In this document: one piece after another, positions 16,042-24,166 of the stretch
Layout of the letters: each line of letters opens with the position of its first letter
Position numbering within the stretch: the first letter of the stretch is position 1
DNA from: JBCCXZ01 sp965228005
GTDB lineage: Bacteria > Planctomycetota > Planctomycetia > Pirellulales > Lacipirellulaceae
Reading direction: 5' to 3'
Length of the DNA stretch: 64,000 nt
Assembly (NCBI GenBank): GCA_965228005.1
Contig: CBDDGV010000003.1
Location: 496,001-560,000, forward strand
Program-made: the position numbers and the translations under genes
The notes under the pieces: generated by a model
Database searches by the model: none
What the model saw: only the letters and a program-made list of their open reading frames with translations
What the model was told of the DNA's origin: nothing

Positions 16042-16611
16042 ATGGCGTTGGACAGCTCACGAGAGGGCTCGGGCCTGAGCGGCCCAGAACGGATGTCGGA
16101 GTTCGTGGAGCTGTACTCCGAGTACTACCCGCGGCTGCAGTTCTACCTGATGGCGCTGCTACCGGCCGCCGGCGATACCGCCGATGTGCTGCAAGAAACC
16201 AGCCTGATCTTGTGGAAGAAGTTCGATACCTACGAGAGCGGGACCAACTTCTACGCCTGGGCCTGCAAGATCGCCCGGCTGCAAGCCCTGAAGCACCGCG
16301 ACCGGCTTGGGAAGTCGGCTCGGGTGCTTGACATCGACGTGCTCGAGAAGCTGGCCGACGAAGCGGCGGCGTTGCCCCGGGCCAGCGCAAGCGAGTCTCG
16401 TGAGATGCTGACCGTCCTCTCGAACTGCGTGGAGAAGCTCTCCGAAGCAGACCGGGCGCTCATCCGCAAGCGCTACCAACCCGACGCGAGCGTCAAGAGC
16501 ATGGCCGCGGAGATCGGCCGCACCGCGAATTCCTTGTCGATGTCGCTCGGCAGGATCCGCCGGGCTTTGCTCCTTTGTGTCGAAAGGCATTCGATTCGTG
16601 AGGCCCGTTGA
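16042..16611 (+). CDS. ECF-type sigma-70 factor (planctomycete/verrucomicrobial family)
   Basis: Region 2 is visible as ADVLQETSLILWKKFDTY and FYAWACKIARLQALKHR. Region 4 is SEADRALIRKRYQPDASVKS followed by AAEIGRTANSLSMSLGRIRR, the HTH that reads the -35. ATG 16042 (MALDSSREG, 189 residues) is used; ATG 16093 is an alternative and the sigma domains are intact in both. The stop (16609-16611) overlaps the TTG start of the FecR gene, so the two are translationally coupled. By analogy with sigma/FecR pairs, it should be held inactive by that membrane protein and released by an external signal. Confidence 0.85.
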   Translation: MALDSSREGSGLSGPERMSEFVELYSEYYPRLQFYLMALLPAAGDTADVLQETSLILWKKFDTYESGTNFYAWACKIARLQALKHRDRLGKSARVLDIDVLEKLADEAAALPRASASESREMLTVLSNCVEKLSEADRALIRKRYQPDASVKSMAAEIGRTANSLSMSLGRIRRALLLCVERHSIREAR

Positions 16612-19076
16612 CCTCGAGACCCGCGTCGCCCAAGAGAACTCAAGCACGATTCACAGTGGACAACCAAGCCGCCAAGAACGACCCGTCTCAACCCGACGAT
16701 CACCTCGTCGGTGAGCTCAGCCAGCTCGTGAGCGCGGTCTGCGACCAGGTCTACTCGGCCGAGCAGCAGCGCAGGCTGAATGCGCTGCTCGGCGAGGACC
16801 AGGCTGCCCGCGATTGCTACCTGCGGTTTATCGAGCAGCACTGGCGGTTGCAGTCGACGGCCGGCAGCTTCATGCGGCAGGAGTTCGAGTCGATCGCGCA
16901 GCGGTTGGCGTCGAATCTTCCGATCCCCTCCGAGTCGGGCGTCCTGGCTTGTTCGATCGAGTCGCCAGAGGAAGGAAGAGTCACGCCGGCCGCTCCCGAG
17001 ATGAAGCGAACGAATCGGACGCGACTCGTGAGTTCGGCGGTGATTGCCGCGACGCTGCTGGTTTCAGTCGCCTTCTGGAGATTCGGTCCCGAACCACAGG
17101 CGGTGTCGGAGCCCTCCGGCGGACCCGTCGACAACGGTGTAGCAGCGGCCCGGGCAGGAGAAGGGCTATCGGGCTCCGTTGCCAAGGTGACCCGCCTCTC
17201 GGCGAACGTACTGTGGCAGGACCGGCAAGAGTCGTTCTCACTGCAGTCGAGGGTCCCCGACGGCCAGTCCCTGGTGCTCACTGAAGGGGAGCTGGAACTG
17301 AGCTACGATTCCGGCGTCCGGCTCAGGCTAATCGGACCTGCAGAATTCCGTGTCCACCCCGAGGGCGGCGAGCTCGCGCGGGGCGGGATCGTTGCTTTCG
17401 TCCCCGAATCCGGCCATGGCTTCACGATCGAGACGCCCAACGGCAAGGTCGTGGACCTCGGCACGGAGTTCGGCGTCGTTGTCGATGACTTCGGCGTGTC
17501 GGAGGTAAGCGTCTTCTCCGGCAAGGTCGAGGCTTATCCTGCCGGCGCGGCCGGCAATCTGCGGGACCGCATCGAGCTGATCGGCGGGGACGGGCTGCAG
17601 TGGAACAGGGAGGCGTTGCTCGCCCGCCACGCCGACCCCAGCCGCTTCCTGTCGGCTCTCGCCGTTTCTCCCTCGGTCCGCCGGAGTATGGTGCCTCTGG
17701 AGGCTTCCTTCGACTCCGACTTTGAACGCGAGCCGCTGGCTGCGAACGATTGGCGGGCCTTGGGTTCGGTGCAACGGACCCAGCAGGGAGTCGCGCTCTC
17801 CCATCAGCCCAACGACCCACACAGGCCCTACCTGGTGAGCCGCAGGCAGTTCGACCCCTCCTCGGGGCCTGTCTCCGTGGAGTGTGAGTTCGAGTTGCTG
17901 GACGGCGAAGGCCCAGGAAGCCCTTCGATCGCAGTGCTGACCCGGTCCAGCGGCGAGACTGGGCCCGCCGGCACCGAGTGGGAAGACATCATGGGCACGG
18001 GCGTGCGGTGTTGTTTCAGGGCGGATGAGGAGACGGGGGAGGGGGTTCTCGAAATCGCCACGAAGCAAGAAGAGCACCGGGAGTTGAACAATATCTCTTG
18101 GCGAGGATTCCGGAGCCCCAAGCCCGGCGAGAGGTACCGTCTCCGGGTGCGAGACGACGGGGTTAACGTCGAGTTCACGCTGTCGCTCCTGGACAACCCG
18201 GACGTCCGCAAGACGGTCAAGTGCCGATCTCTCTTCAACGGTTACCAGAACTTCATTGCCGTTGAGGGTTCGGGTACCGAAGGGGTACTCATCAAAAGGA
18301 TCAGCGTCGATCAGGAAGAGACGACCCGGGGCTCGGTCGTGCTGTGGCCGTCGGAGAGGCGGGACGACGGGGCGAGCATCCTGAGCGGCAGGGCGAAGGT
18401 CGCTTTCGACGAGTTGCTCCCCACGGACGCCGAACTCGTGATTGAGGACAGTTTTGAAGACTCCGAGATTGACGCGGGGGCCTGGGACACCCTGGGCAAC
18501 GTCCGTGCGGTTTCGGGGCGCATCCGGCTGGGCAACTTCTACGACTCGGTCCACATCGACACCTGGCACGCGAGGCCTTACCTGCTCTCCAGGAGAACGT
18601 TCTCTGAGGAGGACAAGCGCATCACCGTCGTGGGCAGGATCGAGTTTGCCGAGAACTTCCTGACGGGTTACGGCGGGTCGTTTGCTGTGTTCACCCGTGC
18701 TTCGGATGAGCGGGGCGGGGGCGCCGAGTGGCAGCGTTCGGTCCTGTCGCGCGGGGTCCGTTCGAACTTCTGGCCCCTGGGGCTCAGCACGCAGCGGAGC
18801 CTCGAGATCCACCAATGGGAGTCAACAGACGAGCTGTCGCTCTTGTCTTCGACGAGCTTCCCGATCAACCCGAGGTCGAGGTCTTACCTGTTCAAGCTTG
18901 TGGACGCCGGAGAGACGGCCGAGCTGACCCTGATCGACGCGAACGATATCGACAAGCGGAGCTCGATTTCCGTCGCGATGGAGGGGGACGCTCCGCGCTC
19001 GGGGTTGATCGGGTTTGAGAGCTGCTGGGGCTCGCCGGTCATGCTCGACGACATCAAGGTCTTCCTGGGTCCTTAG
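16608..19076 (+). CDS. FecR-domain membrane sensor (anti-sigma-like) with two LamG-like ectodomains
   Basis: An 822-residue protein. A cytosolic segment (1-135; NALLGEDQAARDCYLRF) resembles the sigma-binding part of planctomycete FecR proteins. One membrane helix lies at 141-158 (VSSAVIAATLLVSVAFW). The FecR domain (about 195-310) contains LRLIGPAEFRV, GKVVDLGTEFGV and VSVFSGKVEAY. Two concanavalin-like halves follow (about 365-575 and 625-822), sharing the pattern RPYLxSRR and GAEW/GTEW. TTG 16608 is taken as start because gtgagg precedes it and it overlaps the sigma gene; GTG 16656 is possible. The LamG-like parts suggest carbohydrate sensing (inference). Confidence 0.8.
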   Translation: MTSRPASPKRTQARFTVDNQAAKNDPSQPDDHLVGELSQLVSAVCDQVYSAEQQRRLNALLGEDQAARDCYLRFIEQHWRLQSTAGSFMRQEFESIAQRLASNLPIPSESGVLACSIESPEEGRVTPAAPEMKRTNRTRLVSSAVIAATLLVSVAFWRFGPEPQAVSEPSGGPVDNGVAAARAGEGLSGSVAKVTRLSANVLWQDRQESFSLQSRVPDGQSLVLTEGELELSYDSGVRLRLIGPAEFRVHPEGGELARGGIVAFVPESGHGFTIETPNGKVVDLGTEFGVVVDDFGVSEVSVFSGKVEAYPAGAAGNLRDRIELIGGDGLQWNREALLARHADPSRFLSALAVSPSVRRSMVPLEASFDSDFEREPLAANDWRALGSVQRTQQGVALSHQPNDPHRPYLVSRRQFDPSSGPVSVECEFELLDGEGPGSPSIAVLTRSSGETGPAGTEWEDIMGTGVRCCFRADEETGEGVLEIATKQEEHRELNNISWRGFRSPKPGERYRLRVRDDGVNVEFTLSLLDNPDVRKTVKCRSLFNGYQNFIAVEGSGTEGVLIKRISVDQEETTRGSVVLWPSERRDDGASILSGRAKVAFDELLPTDAELVIEDSFEDSEIDAGAWDTLGNVRAVSGRIRLGNFYDSVHIDTWHARPYLLSRRTFSEEDKRITVVGRIEFAENFLTGYGGSFAVFTRASDERGGGAEWQRSVLSRGVRSNFWPLGLSTQRSLEIHQWESTDELSLLSSTSFPINPRSRSYLFKLVDAGETAELTLIDANDIDKRSSISVAMEGDAPRSGLIGFESCWGSPVMLDDIKVFLGP

Positions 19077-19470
19077 CGGGCAGCGGATTGCGATGGGCGG
19101 GCTTGTGGCTCGGGTCGTACCGGTTGCAACAGCGGATCGTGTGGATGCTTGACGCCTCCGACCGGGGAGTCTATTTTCGAGATAGATAGCTACAGGGGTT
19201 GGTTTATTTGCTGTCTCACGGCTCCCGGCGGGAGTCTTTCTTTTCCTCAAGCGGCGTAAGTCTAATCGCGTGACTCTCTCAGTCCGGTGACCTCAAACAC
19301 CTGGTTTGGTCGCCCGTCTGCGCCCTTCTGCTTCTGAGCCGCAGCCCGTCTTTTTGGGCGTCTTCCTGTGGCGCAGCGAGCCGCTCTTGTCGGCCAGCCT
19401 GTGCTGCGTGCTGTGCATTGGGGATCGAGTCGCGCCTGCCAAAGAAATCTCGACACACATTCCTAAGACC
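19077..19470 (+). other. Intergenic region between FecR and haloperoxidase genes
   Basis: No gene is supported in these 394 bases. A short stem ctccc-ggc-gggag (19222-19234) followed by tctttcttttcc may terminate the sigma/FecR unit. The rest presumably holds the haloperoxidase promoter, with no obvious operator. Confidence 0.45.
19222..19247 (+). terminator. Possible terminator of the sigma-FecR unit
   Basis: A short 5-bp GC stem is followed by a T-rich tail (tctttcttttcc), 145 bases after the FecR stop. The weak stem lowers confidence. Confidence 0.4.
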
Positions 19471-21474
19471 ATGCAACAAACGATGAGCAGAAGCCCTCGC
19501 ATTCTAGATTGCCTCACGGCGGCCTTGGTCGCTGTCGGCTTATCCGCCGGTCACGCGGCGCACGCGGACACGGTGGCCCGTCAGTGGAACGACGCCTTGA
19601 TGGAAGCGATCCGGATCGACTTCCCCGCCCCAACCGTCCACGCACGCAACCTCTACCACACGTCGGCGGCGATGTACGACGCGTGGGGCGTGTTCGACAG
19701 CAGGGCCCAGGGCGCGTTCTACACGACGAAGCACACCGCCGCGGACGTGGCCGCCGCCCGGGACGAGGCGATCAGCTACGCCGCGTACCGGGTGCTGTCC
19801 CACCGCTACGCGTTGGCGGTCGACCCGGTCGGGTCGCAGCAGATCTTCGACAACCTGATGAGCAACCTGGGCTACGACCCGAACGTCACCACCGAGGTCG
19901 GCAACACACCCGCGGCGATTGGCAACCGCATCGCCCGACAGGTCATCGACGACACGCTGAACGACGGGTCCAACGAGGCCAACAACTACGCGGACAACAC
20001 CGGCTACTCGCCGATCAACCCGGCGATGACGGTCGACTACCCCGCGGTCGTCCCGCCTTCCCTGTTTGCTCCCCCGCCGCCGCTGGAGGACCCGAACCGC
20101 TGGCAGCCGTTGTTCATTGACTCAGCTCTCGCGCAGAACGGGCTCATCGGCGTCGACCTGCAGGAGTTCATCGGCCCGCACTGGGGCAACGTCACCACGT
20201 TCGCCATGGGCAAGAACGGCACGAGCGGCCCCTACAGCTGGTCGGATATCGACCCCGGCCCGCCGCCTCTCTTGGGCGGCGTCGGCGACGCGGAGTACCG
20301 CAGCGACACGCTCCTGCTGATCGAGTACTCGAACTCGCTCGACCCCACCAAGGGGCCCGGCGCGGAGATGATCAACATCTCGCCGAACACCTCCGGCAAC
20401 CGGCCCCTCGGGACCCACGCCGACCAGGGTTACGGCATGAACCCCTACACCGGCCAGCCTTACCCCGACAACTGGGTGAAGCGGGCGGACTACGGACGCG
20501 TGCTCGCGGAGTTCTGGGCGGACGGCCCCGAATCGGAGACGCCCCCGGGCCACTGGAACGTCATCGCCAGCGAGGTGACAGAGAATCCGAAACTCGTTAA
20601 GCGTATCGGCGGAGTGGGCCCGGTGGTCGACGACCTCGAGTGGGACATCAAGCTCTACTACACGCTCAACGGCGCCGTCCACGACGCGGCCGTCGCCGGG
20701 TGGGGGACGAAACGTGAATACGACTACGTCCGCCCGATCACCAAGATCCGCTACCAGGCTTCCAAGGGCCAGTCGACCGACTCGAACCTGCCGTCGTACG
20801 ACCCTGAGGGGTTGCCGCTGATCGACGGCTTGATCGAATTGATTACCGCGGACACGATCGCCCCCGGCGGCAAGCACCGCAACGCGTACGACAACGCCAA
20901 CCGCGACAACAACGGCTTCTTCATCGACAACCTCTCGGAGGCAGAGATGGTCGGTAAGGTCGTGCTCTTGAACTGGAACCACGAACCCGACGACCCGACG
21001 ACCGAGCTCAGCGGTACCGAGTGGGTGCTGGGCGAGAATTGGGTGCCGTTCCAGCAGGACAACTTCGTCACCCCCGCGTTCGCGGCGTACGTTTCGGGGC
21101 ACAGCACCTTCAGCCGCGCCGCCGCGGAGGTCCTCGCCGCTTTCACGGGCGACCCCTACTTCCCCGGCGGGTTGGGGGAGAAGACGTTCGACACCGATTT
21201 CCTGGACTTCGAGATCGGCCCCACGGAGCTGATCACTCTCCAGTGGGCCACCTACTTTGATGCCGCCGACGAGGCCGGCATCTCCCGGCTTTGGGGCGGC
21301 ATCCATGTTCCGGTGGACGACTTCGCCGGCCGGGTGATGGGGGCCACGATCGGGCAGGAGGCCTACGCCTACGCGCTGCAGCAATTCAACGCGATCCCCG
21401 AGCCTGGCTCGCTCACGCTGATGACCCTCGCGCTCGCCGCCTGCTGTCGTCGGCGCGTGCAATTCGGGTTCTAA
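19471..21474 (+). CDS. Exported vanadium-dependent haloperoxidase (PAP2-like) with PEP-CTERM tail
   Basis: A 667-residue protein from ATG 19471; ATG 19483 is an alternative that still gives a signal peptide. The vanadate pocket is readable: Lys414 and Arg421 in KREYDYVRP (exact KxxxxxxRP), Ser542-Gly-His544 in YVSGHSTFSRAAAE (PSGH motif with Val for Pro), and Arg606/His612 in SRLWGGIHVPVDD (exact SRxxxxxHxxxD). Such enzymes oxidise halides with peroxide, giving hypohalous acid. The IPEPGSLTLMTLALAACC tail with RRR predicts surface sorting. It lies downstream of the sigma/FecR pair on the same strand. Halide preference cannot be told from sequence, and a phosphatase-like role is not excluded. 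Confidence 0.88.
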   Translation: MQQTMSRSPRILDCLTAALVAVGLSAGHAAHADTVARQWNDALMEAIRIDFPAPTVHARNLYHTSAAMYDAWGVFDSRAQGAFYTTKHTAADVAAARDEAISYAAYRVLSHRYALAVDPVGSQQIFDNLMSNLGYDPNVTTEVGNTPAAIGNRIARQVIDDTLNDGSNEANNYADNTGYSPINPAMTVDYPAVVPPSLFAPPPPLEDPNRWQPLFIDSALAQNGLIGVDLQEFIGPHWGNVTTFAMGKNGTSGPYSWSDIDPGPPPLLGGVGDAEYRSDTLLLIEYSNSLDPTKGPGAEMINISPNTSGNRPLGTHADQGYGMNPYTGQPYPDNWVKRADYGRVLAEFWADGPESETPPGHWNVIASEVTENPKLVKRIGGVGPVVDDLEWDIKLYYTLNGAVHDAAVAGWGTKREYDYVRPITKIRYQASKGQSTDSNLPSYDPEGLPLIDGLIELITADTIAPGGKHRNAYDNANRDNNGFFIDNLSEAEMVGKVVLLNWNHEPDDPTTELSGTEWVLGENWVPFQQDNFVTPAFAAYVSGHSTFSRAAAEVLAAFTGDPYFPGGLGEKTFDTDFLDFEIGPTELITLQWATYFDAADEAGISRLWGGIHVPVDDFAGRVMGATIGQEAYAYALQQFNAIPEPGSLTLMTLALAACCRRRVQFGF

Positions 21475-21487
21475 GTCGGCAGCGGCG

Positions 21488-23458
21488 TTAGCGGCGCAGC
21501 GGGTTCGCGCTCACCGGCTGCCCCGCGATTTCCGGCTCGGCGGTCGGTTCGGTTGGCAAGGGGGTCGGCGCGATCGGCGTGACCGTCGACGTCTTCACCG
21601 CCACCGGCACGGACTGGGGCAGCGGGGCCGCGATGGTCTCCGCGTCGTGGCGCCCGGTGACGAACCGCAGGCGGAGCGACTCGAGGATGTTCGCCCGCTT
21701 GGCGGCGTCGATGGCGTTGTTCAGCCGCGTGAGCAGGTAGGTCTCCGGCTTGGCGACGGCGATGCCGTACTCCTCGGAGCGGGTGCCGGCGTAGTTGTCG
21801 GGGAAGTCGCTCTCCTGGAGCGGGATCACCGCGGCGGCGTGGCCGAGCTTGCGGACGTAGCCCTGGGCGAAGTCGAAGTCGGTGATGATGGCGTCGACCT
21901 CGCCCTTGAGAAGGGCGTCGAACGAGTCTTCGGAGCTCGACGAGCGGTACAGGCGCGTCGCCTCGGTGAAGGCCTCGGCCACGGTCTCGCTGGAGGTGCC
22001 GGTCTGCACGGCGAGGCGTCGGCCGCGGAGCTCCTTCCCGGCGCGGAGACCGCTCTCCTTGAGCACCACGCACGCTTGCGAGGTCTTGTAGTACGGGCTG
22101 CTGAAGCGGATGCCGTATTCTTCTTCGCGGTCGGCGGTGATGGTGATGGTGGAGATGATGAAGTCGACCTCGTTGCGGCTGACCGACTTGAGGAGCTGCC
22201 GCCAGTCGTAGTTCACGAACACCGGGCGGATGCCGGGCTCGCCGGGGAGCACGCGGCTGGCGAGCCAGCGGCTGAGCTCGATGTCGTAGCCGGTGAGGCG
22301 TCGCTCGGCCTCGTCGAAGTAGGCGAACTCGCCCTGGGCCGAGTAGGCGACGCCCACGCGCACCACGCCGGTGCTGCGGATGCGGTCGATCGTGTCGGAG
22401 TAGTGCTCGAAGTGCCCCACGTTGCTCGTGGCGATAACGTGGCCGTGGTCGTCGACCGCCTCGACGCGCCAGTAGACCAGCCCGTGGGGGAAGTCGACCG
22501 GCAGGACGTGGTGGGTCATGCGGGTGGTGGCCTCGCGGGAGTGCTCGCCGCGGAAGTCGGGCTGGGTGTCGTAGTACACTCGGTAGTTGACGCGGTCGAA
22601 GTCGCGGAGGCCCAGCTGCCAGCTGAGCTTCACGGCGGAGGTGAAGACGACGGTCGGCTTCTCGGCCGAGAGTGAGAAGGGCCCGATCAGCTGGATGTGG
22701 CGCCGGCCGAGCGGGGCGAGGGCTTCGAGCATCCGGCCGCTGGCGGGGTCGGCCGAGTGCGAGAGCACCTCGACCAGCTGGTTGTAGGTGATGACGTGGT
22801 TGGAGAAGCCGGCGAGCATCTCCTCCATGCGCTGCTCGCGGTCGCCGCGGAGCTCGCGCTTGGCATTGATGAAGCGGTGTTCGAGCTGGCCGAACTGCTC
22901 GCCGAGCTCGGCGGCCCGGTCTTCGAGTTCTTGCCGGGCCTGCTCGATTTTGAGCACCTCGACCTCGGCCTGGGCCAACTGGTCGGTGACCGAGTCGAAT
23001 TGGGCGATGCGGTGCTTGGCGAGCCGCAGGCTGTCCTGCACGCCGTCAAGCACCTCGTCGGTTTCGTCGAGTTTCTCTTGGCTCTTCTCGAGCACCGGCC
23101 CGGCGGTTTCCTGCACCCGCTCGGCGACCATGCTCGCCAGCAGGTCTTCGAAGCGGAGCGTGCCGAGCATCGCCACCGCGGCGATGCCCAGGACGGAGCC
23201 GAAGCCGATGCGGGTGATCCACTTGCGGATGTCGTCGACGCAGTCCTGCAGCACTTCTCGGCGGGCGAACTGGTAGGCGCGGTCGTCGAGGTCTTCCTGC
23301 GGCTCGGAGAAGTACTCGTGGCACCGCCAGCACTTGCGGGCGAGCGTGCTGACGAGCTCGTTGCAGTAGGGGCAGTGGCGCGACTCGCCCTCGGGCAGGA
23401 TCTGCACCGTGGTGGGCGCGGAGTGAGGGCGGTGCGCGTGCTGGCGTTGCGGCGTCAT
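21488..23458 (-). CDS. Zinc-ribbon / membrane / coiled-coil protein with extracytoplasmic SBP3-type domain
   Basis: A 656-residue protein of unusual order. A zinc ribbon (Cys29, 32, 43, 46; HCPYC..KCWRC) is followed by one membrane helix (83-100, IGFGSVLGIAAVAMLG) and a long coiled coil (115-225). A beta-sandwich-like segment (about 255-345) has YRVYYDTQPDF and GLVYWRVEAVDDHG. Then comes a full family-3 solute-binding domain (about 350-600: GVVRVGVAYSAQGEFAYFD, GYDIELSRWLAS, ISTITITADREEEYGIRFS). The tail is Pro/Thr-rich. ATG 23458 is used and its ribosome site is weak. Topology suggests a cytosolic zinc ribbon and an external amino-acid-type binding domain, a receptor without any visible kinase, cyclase or ABC partner. 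It converges on the haloperoxidase with 13 bases between. Confidence 0.75.
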   Translation of the reverse strand: MTPQRQHAHRPHSAPTTVQILPEGESRHCPYCNELVSTLARKCWRCHEYFSEPQEDLDDRAYQFARREVLQDCVDDIRKWITRIGFGSVLGIAAVAMLGTLRFEDLLASMVAERVQETAGPVLEKSQEKLDETDEVLDGVQDSLRLAKHRIAQFDSVTDQLAQAEVEVLKIEQARQELEDRAAELGEQFGQLEHRFINAKRELRGDREQRMEEMLAGFSNHVITYNQLVEVLSHSADPASGRMLEALAPLGRRHIQLIGPFSLSAEKPTVVFTSAVKLSWQLGLRDFDRVNYRVYYDTQPDFRGEHSREATTRMTHHVLPVDFPHGLVYWRVEAVDDHGHVIATSNVGHFEHYSDTIDRIRSTGVVRVGVAYSAQGEFAYFDEAERRLTGYDIELSRWLASRVLPGEPGIRPVFVNYDWRQLLKSVSRNEVDFIISTITITADREEEYGIRFSSPYYKTSQACVVLKESGLRAGKELRGRRLAVQTGTSSETVAEAFTEATRLYRSSSSEDSFDALLKGEVDAIITDFDFAQGYVRKLGHAAAVIPLQESDFPDNYAGTRSEEYGIAVAKPETYLLTRLNNAIDAAKRANILESLRLRFVTGRHDAETIAAPLPQSVPVAVKTSTVTPIAPTPLPTEPTAEPEIAGQPVSANPLRR

Positions 23459-23627
23459 GCGGCGGCCGGTAGTGAGAAGCGAAGAGAACGATAGACCGTC
23501 TCTTCCCTCATCGGCCGCCGCGACGGCGATCTTGCGGCGAACCCGCAAGCAGCAAACCGGCTGAGGCAGAGTGGTAGCATTGCAGGCGTGCGCGGGGCGG
23601 CGACGGAGAGTTTAACAAGGGACAGAC

Positions 23628-24071
23628 ATGAAGCTAGAGAACCGGAATCACATCGCCGCGCCGCAGCCGTTGGTCTGGGGCGTGACCGAGCGTGTCGAGC
23701 GGTGGCCAGAATGGACGCCGACAGTGGAATCGGTGACGCGGGTGGACGACGGCGCCTTCCGCGTCGGGAGCGTCGCAAAGATCAAGCAACCGGGGCTGCC
23801 GGAAGCGGAGTGGCGCGTGACGGAATTGACGCCGGGAGAGCGGTTCACTTGGGAGTGCCGCGTGATGGGGCTCCGCATGGCGGCGACGCACGAGTTGGAG
23901 GCCGGCCCGGACGGGACCGTCTGCATTCTGCGACTGGAAGTGTTTGGCTTGGTCGCGGGGGTGCTCTGGCCGCTGCTCCGCCTGTCGGCGGGCCGGGCGT
24001 TGGAGCAGGAGAACGCGGGGCTGAAGGCTGCGTGTGAGGCGATGGTTGCGGCCGAGCATTCCCGCTCGTAG
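23628..24071 (+). CDS. SRPBCC-family (polyketide cyclase/START-like) protein
   Basis: A 147-residue protein with the SRPBCC pattern: N-terminal KLENRNHIAAPQPLVWGV, then ERWPEWTPTVESV, VGSVAKIKQPGLPEAEWRVT, FTWECRVMGLRMAATHELE and a long C-terminal helix (AGRALEQENAGLKAACEAM). An aagggacag ribosome site precedes ATG 23628. No signal peptide. Members bind hydrophobic ligands in a deep cavity; the ligand here is unknown. It is separated from convergent katG by a shared terminator hairpin. Confidence 0.85.
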   Translation: MKLENRNHIAAPQPLVWGVTERVERWPEWTPTVESVTRVDDGAFRVGSVAKIKQPGLPEAEWRVTELTPGERFTWECRVMGLRMAATHELEAGPDGTVCILRLEVFGLVAGVLWPLLRLSAGRALEQENAGLKAACEAMVAAEHSRS

Positions 24072-24091
24072 TCGACGGCTGGCGCATGAAA

Positions 24092-24134
24092 AACGCCCGG
24101 CCCCGTCCGGCTTTGCCTTCGGGGGCCAGGCGTT
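24092..24134. terminator. Bidirectional terminator between the SRPBCC gene and katG
   Basis: A long stem (aacgcccggcccc with gggggccaggcgtt, one mismatch) stands between convergent stops at 24071 and 24167. On the minus strand it is followed by tttcatgcg; on the plus strand by gtgttc. Confidence 0.7.
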
Positions 24135-24166
24135 GTGTTCGCCGGCAACTCAGCAGCGGGATAACG

